A stretch of 64,000 nucleotides of DNA from Streptomyces globisporus (GTDB lineage: Bacteria; Actinomycetota; Actinomycetes; Streptomycetales; Streptomycetaceae). The notes beneath the pieces were generated by a model that was not told the DNA's origin, ran no database searches, and saw only the letters and a list, made by a program, of their open reading frames with translations. Where the stretch lies: positions 186,001 to 250,000 of the forward strand of contig BMTG01000006.1 of NCBI GenBank assembly GCA_014649555.1, read 5' to 3'. Of this stretch, positions 36,052 through 43,900 are shown piece by piece. The first letter of the stretch is position 1. The number at the start of each line of letters is the position of its first letter. The translations under genes were made by a program, and so were the position numbers.

Positions 36052-37598
36052 ACCAGCCGCCCAACGGCTTCTGGGCCCAGGCCGCAGCCGACCCCGACCG
36101 CACCGTCCTGACCGCCCCCGACGGCGAGGAGTGGAGCGCGGGCCGGCTCCACACCGACGTCAACCGCATGGTCCACGGGCTGCGCGCGGCGGGACTGCGC
36201 GAGGGCGACGCGTTCGCCGTCGTGCTGCCCAACGGCGTCGAACTCCTCACCGCCTACCTCGCCGCCTCGCAGGCCGGCTTCTACCTCGTGCCCGTCAACC
36301 ACCACCTCGTCGGCCCCGAGATCGCCTGGATCGTCGCCGACTCGGGCGCCCGCGTCCTGATCACCCACGAACGCTTCGCGGCCGCCGCGACGGCCGCCGC
36401 CGACGAGGCGGGGCTGCCCGCGAGCCACCGCTACGGCGTCGGCGCGGTCCCCGGCAGCCGCCCGTACGCCGACCTCCTCGACGGCCACCCCGCCGGCCCG
36501 CCCGAGGGCCGCACTCTGGGCTGGGTCATGAACTACACCTCGGGCACCACCGGCCGCCCGCGCGGCATCCGCCGACCGCTGCCCGGCAAACGCCCCGAGG
36601 AGACCTACCTCGGCGGGTTCCTCGGCATCTTCGGCATCCGGCCCTTCGACGACAACGTCCACCTCGTCTGCTCGCCTCTCTACCACACCGCCGTGCTCCA
36701 GTTCGCGGGCGCCGCCCTGCACATCGGCCACCCGCTGGTCCTGATGGACGGCTGGGCCCCCGAGGAGATGCTCCGCCTCATCGACGCGCACCGGTGCAGC
36801 CACACCCATATGGTCCCCACCCAGTTCCACCGGCTGCTCGCCCTGCCCGAGGAGGTGAAGGCGCGCTACGACGTCTCCTCGATGCGGCACGCCATCCACG
36901 GGGCGGCACCCTGCCCCGACCACGTCAAACGCGCCATGATCGACTGGTGGGGGAGCTGCGTCGAGGAGTACTACGCGGCGAGCGAGGGCGGCGGAGCGTT
37001 CGCCACCGCCGAGGACTGGCTGAAGAAGCCCGGCACCGTCGGCAAGGCCTGGCCGATCAGCGAACTGGCCGTGTTCGACGACGCCGGCAACCGGCTCCCG
37101 GCGGGCGAACTGGGCACCGTCTACATGAAGATGAGCACCGGCGGCTTCAGCTACCACAAGGACGAGACCAAGACCCGCAAGAACCGCATCGGCGACTTCT
37201 TCACCGTCGGCGACCTCGGCGTGCTCGACGCGGACGGCTACCTCTTCCTCCGTGACCGCAAGATCGACATGATCATCGCCGGGGGCGTCAACATCTACCC
37301 CGCCGAGATCGAGTCCGCCCTGCTCACCCACCCCGCCGTCGCGGACGCCGCCGCCTTCGGCATCCCGCACGCCGATCGGGGCGAGGAGGTCAAGGCCGTC
37401 GTCGAACCGGCCGAGGGCCACGAGCCGTCGGACGTCCTCGCCACCGCGATCCTCGCCCACTGCGAGGAGCGGCTCGCCGGGTACAAACGGCCCCGCTCCC
37501 TCGACTTCATCACCGCCATGCCCCGCGACCCCAACGGCAAGCTCTACAAACGGCGACTGCGCGAACCGTACTGGGAGGGCTTCGAGCGACCGCTGTAG
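36048..37598 (+). CDS. AMP-forming acyl-CoA synthetase
   Basis: A 516-residue ANL-superfamily ligase activating a carboxylic acid to its CoA thioester via an acyl-AMP. Motifs are MNYTSGTTGRPRG (phosphate loop), YYAASEGGG (A5), FFTVGDLGVLDADGYLFLRD (A7-A8 hinge with Asp), and the catalytic Lys in DPNGKLYKRR. GTG 36048 overlaps the previous stop and has GGAAGGA upstream. Substrate unknown; pairing with an IpdC-like flavoprotein suggests steroid or branched-chain acids (inference). A hairpin follows. Confidence 0.9.
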   Translation: MNQPPNGFWAQAAADPDRTVLTAPDGEEWSAGRLHTDVNRMVHGLRAAGLREGDAFAVVLPNGVELLTAYLAASQAGFYLVPVNHHLVGPEIAWIVADSGARVLITHERFAAAATAAADEAGLPASHRYGVGAVPGSRPYADLLDGHPAGPPEGRTLGWVMNYTSGTTGRPRGIRRPLPGKRPEETYLGGFLGIFGIRPFDDNVHLVCSPLYHTAVLQFAGAALHIGHPLVLMDGWAPEEMLRLIDAHRCSHTHMVPTQFHRLLALPEEVKARYDVSSMRHAIHGAAPCPDHVKRAMIDWWGSCVEEYYAASEGGGAFATAEDWLKKPGTVGKAWPISELAVFDDAGNRLPAGELGTVYMKMSTGGFSYHKDETKTRKNRIGDFFTVGDLGVLDADGYLFLRDRKIDMIIAGGVNIYPAEIESALLTHPAVADAAAFGIPHADRGEEVKAVVEPAEGHEPSDVLATAILAHCEERLAGYKRPRSLDFITAMPRDPNGKLYKRRLREPYWEGFERPL

Positions 37599-37610
37599 CC
37601 GGAGCGGGTT

Positions 37611-37645
37611 CCGGGAGGGGCGTGCGGGCGGCGCGCCCCTCCCGG
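37611..37645. terminator. bidirectional hairpin terminator
   Basis: CCGGGAGGGGCG (37611-37622) pairs perfectly with CGCCCCTCCCGG (37634-37645) across an 11-base loop. It lies between the converging stops of the acyl-CoA synthetase and the acylase. Confidence 0.75.
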
Positions 37646-37652
37646 CCGTGCG

Positions 37653-40067
37653 CTACCGCCGCTCGTGCACCCGCACGACCCGCAGGTCCGGCGAGCGTGC
37701 GATGTCCTTCTCGCAGAACCGGGACGTCACCCAGCGCTCACCCGCGTACAGCCGGGTCTGGTCGCTGAAGTGCGGGGACTTCGGGTTCTCCGACTGGGAG
37801 TACGTCAGCAGCGTCCGCGCCACCGGGCAGCGGCTGTCGTCCCAGCCGACCGCCTGGATGTAGCTGGAGCCCGACGACACCTCCGTATAGCCGCCGCCCG
37901 CCGCGTTCCACACCGGCTCGGTCTTGTTCCAGATGCCCAGCGACTCCGTCCCGCCGCCGATCGGCAGTCGCTTGCCGTTGCGTACGACGAACTGGTGCTT
38001 GCCCAGCGGCGCGTCCAGCGCGATGCCCGCCGCCCGCAGCTCCGCCACCGCGTCCGCGAGCGCCCTGCCCACGCCGGGCGCGGCGGTGTTCAGGCCGCGC
38101 GGGGTGCGCACCGGATCGGCCGGGTCGAACGGCGTCTTCCAGAGCTCGGCCGCCGGCACCGCCGACGTCTTCCGCCAGAAGCGGTCGAAGAGCAGCGCAC
38201 CCCGGCTGTCGCTGTCCACGCTCCGGTCCCAGCGCCGCAGCACCGCGCAGGCGTCCGACACGTCGACGGGCGTACCGCCGGTGCCCACCGCCGTACCGCC
38301 CGGCAGCGCGGCGCACCACTTCGCCACCTCCGACGCGGCCAGCTCCCCGGCCGGCGCCCGGTTGGCGAACTGCTGCCGCTGAAGGTCTGCGACCCTGAGG
38401 CGGCCCTTGTCCGCCATCGACGCGACGTCCTCGATCGCGCCGCGCGTCCGCATCGACCGGGGTGTCGCGATCGTGCCGAAGACCCGCTCGTACCCGGTGA
38501 GCGGCCGGTCCGCGTTGGTCAGCCACGCGCTGTCGTTGGAGTTCTCCACGTACGGCTGGTTCTTGAGCACCGGCATCCGGCCCGGGCCGAAGATCCCCGG
38601 CTGCACCGCGTCCCGGTCACTGCCCAGGGCGCAGTCCTTCCGCGAACCGTCGAGCACCGCGAGGCCGGAGGCGGGGTAGGTGGCCCGGCCCAGCGGGGTC
38701 GAGCAGCGCTCCGCCAGGTCGTCCGTGATCCTCGGCAGCACCTGCGACTGGGCGAAGAACGAGTGGCCCGCCCGATCCGCCGCGATCGTGTTCACCCACG
38801 GCATGCCCTGATTCCGGCGCAGCGAGCGTTCGACGTCCTTCGTGCTCCGGGCCTTGCTGAAGCCCAGGCCTGTGTCCGCCATCCGCAGATTCGTCGCGTT
38901 CGGGTCGTTCAGCGCGTACGCCGTCGTCGCCGTCCACGGCAACGGCAGCGCCGCACCCATCGACGTGACGACCGGCCCGTAGCGGGTCCACCACTGGGTG
39001 CGGGTCACGTCGGCCGCGCCCTTCACCGGGACGCTCACCGTCCGCTTCGTCATCCGCTCCGGCTTCCCGTCCACCAGATAGACGGTCGGGTCGGCCGGAT
39101 CGAGGGTGAGCTGATGGAGATTCAGCGTGACGCCTGTGGCGACCGTATGGCTCCACGCCACATCCGGGTTGTGCCCGATCGAGATCGTCGTCGCGCCGAG
39201 CAGCGACGCGCCCGACACGTTCAGCTCTCCGGGGATCGTCTGCTGCGACTGCCAGAAGCGGCGTCCGCCCTGCCACGGGTAGTGCGGGTTGCCCAGGAGC
39301 AGCCCGCGCCCGTTCACCGTGGTGGAGCCGTCGAACGCCACCGCGTTGGACCCCATGTCCGCGTTCTGCGCCGACAGCAGCCGCTTCGCCGCCGACGCCG
39401 CCTCCTCGGGGGTGACCCCGGCCGCCGGGGGAGCGGCGGTCGGCGGCTGCGCGGCCGTGATGCCGTCGATCCCGCGCCCCTGGCCGCCGAGCACCGCCAG
39501 CGCGTACCCGCGCGCCGCCACGTCCAGCGCCGTCACCGGGCGTACCCAGGAGGCGCCCCGGCAGGCCGGATCGGTGATCCGGTTCTGCGCTATCCACGCG
39601 TTGTATCCGGCGGCGAACCCGCGCATCGTCTCCTTCACGTCCCGGCTCGGACCGGCGGGCGCGGGGGCCTTCAGCAGCTTCTCCACCGTGCCGCTGTCCC
39701 GGACGCCCCGGAAGTACAGATCGCTGGAGAGGTTCGTCGCCGCCGAGGACAGCGAGAAGTCCGTGGCCGCGTCCGGTCCGAAGAACCTCGACCGCTCCCC
39801 GCGCACCGTGAGGAAGCCGTCCGCCAGCGTGCACACCTGGTCGGCGGCCTGCGCCCAGCCGGTGCCGAAGCCGAGCTGCGCGTAGTCCCTGGCCACGATG
39901 TGCGGAATGCCGTACTCCGTGTACCGGATGACGGCGGAGAGCCCGCCGCCGGACGGGTGCCGTTCCTGACCCGCCCCGGAGGCGGTGGCCGGCGGCAGCG
40001 ACGCCGACACGGTGAACAGGGCGAGACCGGCAACCCCGAGCAGTCTCAGACGGTTTCGCAATCTCAA
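37653..40067 (-). CDS. secreted penicillin acylase family Ntn-hydrolase (AhlM-like)
   Basis: An exported amidase that matures by self-cleavage. The TTG at 40067 is chosen because GGAGGA lies five bases upstream; it yields 804 residues, the length I recall for Streptomyces AhlM, an acyl-homoserine-lactone and penicillin acylase. A signal peptide LRLLGVAGLALFTVSASLPP leads to the alpha chain (RYTEYGIPHIVARDYAQLGF). After a spacer, ADMGSNAVAFDGS gives the nucleophile Ser that becomes the beta-chain N-terminus; NPHYPWQG and ENSNDSAWLTNADRPL are beta-chain substrate and oxyanion regions. Likely targets are N-acyl amides such as AHLs, cyclic lipopeptides or penicillins. Confidence 0.92.
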   Translation of the reverse strand: MRLRNRLRLLGVAGLALFTVSASLPPATASGAGQERHPSGGGLSAVIRYTEYGIPHIVARDYAQLGFGTGWAQAADQVCTLADGFLTVRGERSRFFGPDAATDFSLSSAATNLSSDLYFRGVRDSGTVEKLLKAPAPAGPSRDVKETMRGFAAGYNAWIAQNRITDPACRGASWVRPVTALDVAARGYALAVLGGQGRGIDGITAAQPPTAAPPAAGVTPEEAASAAKRLLSAQNADMGSNAVAFDGSTTVNGRGLLLGNPHYPWQGGRRFWQSQQTIPGELNVSGASLLGATTISIGHNPDVAWSHTVATGVTLNLHQLTLDPADPTVYLVDGKPERMTKRTVSVPVKGAADVTRTQWWTRYGPVVTSMGAALPLPWTATTAYALNDPNATNLRMADTGLGFSKARSTKDVERSLRRNQGMPWVNTIAADRAGHSFFAQSQVLPRITDDLAERCSTPLGRATYPASGLAVLDGSRKDCALGSDRDAVQPGIFGPGRMPVLKNQPYVENSNDSAWLTNADRPLTGYERVFGTIATPRSMRTRGAIEDVASMADKGRLRVADLQRQQFANRAPAGELAASEVAKWCAALPGGTAVGTGGTPVDVSDACAVLRRWDRSVDSDSRGALLFDRFWRKTSAVPAAELWKTPFDPADPVRTPRGLNTAAPGVGRALADAVAELRAAGIALDAPLGKHQFVVRNGKRLPIGGGTESLGIWNKTEPVWNAAGGGYTEVSSGSSYIQAVGWDDSRCPVARTLLTYSQSENPKSPHFSDQTRLYAGERWVTSRFCEKDIARSPDLRVVRVHERR

Positions 40068-40234
40068 GGTGTTCCTCCCAACGGTGCGGGTGGCACAGGC
40101 GGTTGACCGGACCGTCCGGACAGCCACGCGCCACTCAGCCAGGGAGCCCCGGCAACTGTCAACCGTCTGGTCGGTATCCGGCCTCCGCGAAGGTCGCGAC
40201 AGCGACGTTCGCGTGGCCCCCTGGGCCTGTTGCA

Positions 40235-40272
40235 AGGGCCCGCACGCCCCGTGACAGGGGTGTGCGGGCCCT
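40235..40272 (-). terminator. long hairpin terminator downstream of the candidate immunity gene
   Basis: AGGGCCCGCAC (40235-40245) pairs with GTGCGGGCCCT (40262-40272), and CCCC/GGGG (40247-40250 with 40257-40260) extend the stem around a 6-base loop. It follows the stop at 40295 on the reverse strand and closes the toxin-immunity transcript. Confidence 0.75.
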
Positions 40273-40294
40273 CGGCCGAGCGGACGCCGGGCGC

Positions 40295-40945
40295 TCAGTC
40301 CGTGTCGGCAACCGACTGCAGCGTGCCGTCGTCGACGACGAGCTCGTGGTAGCCGAAGCGCTCACCCAGCTCGTGGTACCGCAGATACCGCGATTCCGTG
40401 ATCGGGACCATGTACGCCTTGAGGATCCGCAGGAAGAGGCGGAAACCCAGGTCGGGGTCCACGTGGACGACCACCTGCTCCACCGCCCCCACCACGTCGG
40501 CCCCGCCGGAGTGGCCGGCGGCGCGGACGGCGTCGACCACGGCCGGAGCGACCTCGCGGACCTCCCGCAGAACCGCCTCCCCCAGCATCCCGTTCGCCGG
40601 TGGCTGCGGCGATGCGGAAGTGAAGGAGGGATCGTCCTGGCGCACTCGTGCTACGCAGAGTCCGACGATCTCGTCCAGCCACGCGCGCCCTTCGACCGGT
40701 ACGGCGCCCGGGTCGTAGGGAAGTCCGATCGCCGCACACCACAACCGTTCGATCACCGCAGCCGGCACAGGGGACGCCAGCAGTCGCTGCGCATCCTCCA
40801 GGAGTGTCGGCGCGTAGCCGCCGTCTCCCCAGCTCGCCGCCTCGATGACGAGCTCCTCGGGCGTGACCTCGCCGGCCCATGGGGCGGCGAACCACTTGGT
40901 GAGCCCGCTGAGCCCGAAGTCGATCCAAATATCCTGGCGTCGCAC
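40295..40945 (-). CDS. candidate immunity protein for the adjacent toxin
   Basis: Not a recognised family. The 216-residue soluble product starts RRQDIWIDFGLSGLTKWFAA and is mostly helical, with TPEELVIEAASWGDGGYAPT, AWLDEIVGLCVARVRQDD, VVDAVRAAGHSGGADVVGAV and GFRLFLRILKAYMVPITESR. No signal peptide or membrane segment, as expected for a cytosolic inhibitor. GTG 40945 has GAGG five bases upstream; GTG 40951 is the alternative. It starts 7 bases after the toxin stop and ends at a strong terminator, so it is the last gene of that operon. The immunity role is inferred from position, not from sequence similarity. Confidence 0.7.
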   Translation of the reverse strand: MRRQDIWIDFGLSGLTKWFAAPWAGEVTPEELVIEAASWGDGGYAPTLLEDAQRLLASPVPAAVIERLWCAAIGLPYDPGAVPVEGRAWLDEIVGLCVARVRQDDPSFTSASPQPPANGMLGEAVLREVREVAPAVVDAVRAAGHSGGADVVGAVEQVVVHVDPDLGFRLFLRILKAYMVPITESRYLRYHELGERFGYHELVVDDGTLQSVADTD

Positions 40946-40952
40946 TGTCACC

Positions 40953-43900
40953 TCACGGCCTCGGTCCCTTGGGGTAGGAGGTGTACACCATGTAGCCCGG
41001 CTTGTGCGCCGACCTCTTGAGAGTGATCGACACGATGTTCTTGGCTGCCCAGCTGTCACCGGTGTGGTGATAGACGGTGCCCAGGGATGCCGGATTGTTG
41101 AGCGTCACGTCGAACGAGAGGAGGTCCGTGGGGCTCTCCGAGTCCTTCCGCGTTTCCTGCATCCACTTCTGCAGTCGCTTCTGGTTTGCCGCGTTCTGGC
41201 TGGGCGACATGCCCGTCAGCCATTTCAGCATGGCGTCGTTCACGGCTTCCTGAGCCGTGTCCAGATTCGTCCAGACACCGGTCACACCGGGGTGGTTGGG
41301 GTTCCTCGCGAGCTCGTCCCTGGCCTTGTCTTTAGCCCGCTGGGGCGTGGTGTTCACGTGGTCCCGGATCGTGTGCGCACCGCGGTCGCCCTCGTGCAAC
41401 GTGAGCTGCACGCAGTTGTGGACCAGGACGTCACGCGCCGGTGCACCCGGCGCGCCCTCCGCGCCCACATAGAAGGTGTGGGTCCCGTCGACGGTGATGT
41501 CGTACACCGTGCGGGGCGCCAGATCCGACCGGTCGTTCAGCGCACGCACGGCGCGAGCCGTGCCGTCCGGTCCACGGAGCCGGTCGCCGACGCGCAGGTC
41601 GGCCACGACGGTCCAGCCCCGCTCCGCCACGAACACCCGGTGCCCTGCCGTACTGGTCAGGCGGTACCCGTCGGCGAAGGACACATCGACGAGACGACGC
41701 GCATCGTGCCGGTACGTGTCGGTGACGGGCTGGATCGCGTGGACGCCGGTCTCGGCGTCCGTCGCGAGGACCAGGTCGCCCTGGCGTACGGAGTCGATCG
41801 GCCGACGCGTGCCGTCCGCCATCAGCACCCGTGTCTCCGCCGGGAAGCTGTTGACCCGGCAGCTCGTCAGGGCGTCCTCGACGATGTTGACCTGCTGCGA
41901 GATCTTGGCGAGTGTCGCGGGGTCCACGTCGAGGATCTTCAGGGCCTTGTAGGCGTCGGCGATGCCGATGCCGGTCTTCAGGGCGGCGTCCAGGGCGTTG
42001 ATCGCCTCGGCGATCTTGGCGAAGGCCTTGCCGGGGACGAAGTTGGACGCGGCCCAGGCGCAGCCGCTGACGCTGCCGTGCCAGCAGTCGACGAAGTCCT
42101 GGATCAGGACTGTCTTGAGGATCCGGTAGACGACGGTCTGCTGGATCAGGTCGAGCTTGCTGAAGTAGTTGGTGACGTCCTTCTTCAGCCCCGTGAAGGG
42201 TTCGGACCTGACCAGGACCGTGTCGGCCTGCGGGCAGCCGGTCGCCGATGCGGGGACGTCCGGGTCGGTGCAGAGGAAGAAGTCGACGGTCGCGTTGAAC
42301 GTGACCGTGAAGGTGACGGTGCAGCCTTCGAAGCCGACGTCGATGACACAGTCGTTGAGCTGCTTGGCGTCGGTGACTTCGACCGTGCTCTCGTCGACGA
42401 CGTACCAGGTGCCGCCGATTCCGGTGCCCGCGCCGCTGCTGACCTGCTGGTTGGCCTCCTTGCGCTCGGCGGACTCGGCAGCTTCCTGGGCCGACTCCGC
42501 GTACTTCTGGGCGTCCTTGGCCGCCTCCTCCGCCAGGGTGGCGGCGGTGTCGGCACGGGTCGCCGCGGCGCGTGCGTCCTTGGCGGCCTGCTCTGCCGCG
42601 GCTGCGGCGTCACGGGCGGCCTGGGCGTCGAGCGCGGCCGCGTCGGCGGACGAACGGGCGTCGGTGGCGTAGCCCTCGGCGCGCCCGGCCGCCTTGTCCG
42701 CCGCGGCCGCGTCCTCGCCGGCCTTGCGGTCGTACTCGATGGTGCGCGCGAGGGACTGCGACGCCTTGGACGCCGCGGTGGCGGCGTCCGCCGCGTAGCC
42801 GAGTGCCTCCTTCGCGTAGGTACGGGCGGTCGCCGCGTGGCCCGCTGCGTTCGCGGCGTGCTGGTAGGCGGCCTTGGCGTCGCCCTGCGCGGCCGCCGCG
42901 ATGGCCTTGGCCGCGGCGGCCTCCTCCTGTGCGTTCTTGGCGTGGGCGTCGGCGACACTCTTCTGCTGCTCGGCGATCGACTTGGACGACTGGCCCGCCA
43001 GCACGACGAGGGAGGCGGCGGAGTCGGTCGTCACGTAGGGGGAACCGAGCTGGATGGCGTCGTTCGCCGGCTTGGCGACCTGTTCGGCCGCGTTCCCGGC
43101 GTCGACGGCGGCCTGCGCCGTGACGTGGGCGAAGCCGGCGGCCCTGGCTGAGGCGACGAGCGCCTTGCCGGCCTCCTTGTGGGCCTCGTCCGCATGGGTC
43201 TTGGCGGTCTTGGCCTGTCGCTCCGCTTCGTCCGCCAGCTCGACGGCGGTCTTCGCCTCCGCGGCGGCGTGATCCGACGCCTTGATGGCGTCCGCCGCCG
43301 CACTGGTGGCGGTGCGCACCGCGGCCTCGGACTTCAGCTTGGCGGCCTGGGCCGCGTCCGAGTGGGCGCGGGCCCGCTTGGCGGCCGCCTCCGCGCGGGT
43401 GGCGGCGGCGTCCGCGTCGGCGGCGGCCTGCGTCGCGGCGTTCGCCGCGGTGCGGGCCCGGCTGGCTGCGGCCTCGGCGTCGTCGGCGTGGCCTGCCGCG
43501 GCGTTCGCGGCGGCACGCGACTCCTGAGCGTTGGCGTCCGACTCGTGGGCCTGGGCGAACGCCTCCTTGGCGTCGGCCTTGGCGCGTGCCGCGTCCGCCT
43601 TCTGCTCGGCGTCCCACGCGTCGTCGCGCAGGTCCTTGGCCTTGTCGCGGGCGGTCTCGGCGGCCTTCTGCTTCTGCGCTGCGGTGCCTTCCGCGGCCTC
43701 CGCCTTCTCCTTGGCGTCCTTCGCGGTGCCCGCCTCGGCCTCCGCGGTCCTGCGGTGCTGAGCCGCCTCGGCCTGCTTGGCCGCCGCGGTCTCCTTCTCC
43801 TTCTTCGCGGTGGCCTCCTCGGCCTCCGCGGCGAGCCGCTTGGCGTGCGCCGTGGCGGCGGCCGCCTTGGCGTCGCTCTCGGCCTTCAGTGCCTCGGCGA

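Noticed and set aside
41411-41870. True intein interrupting a host protein
   Set aside because: No homing endonuclease and no host protein resumes afterwards; the order fits a toxin-releasing Hint domain.
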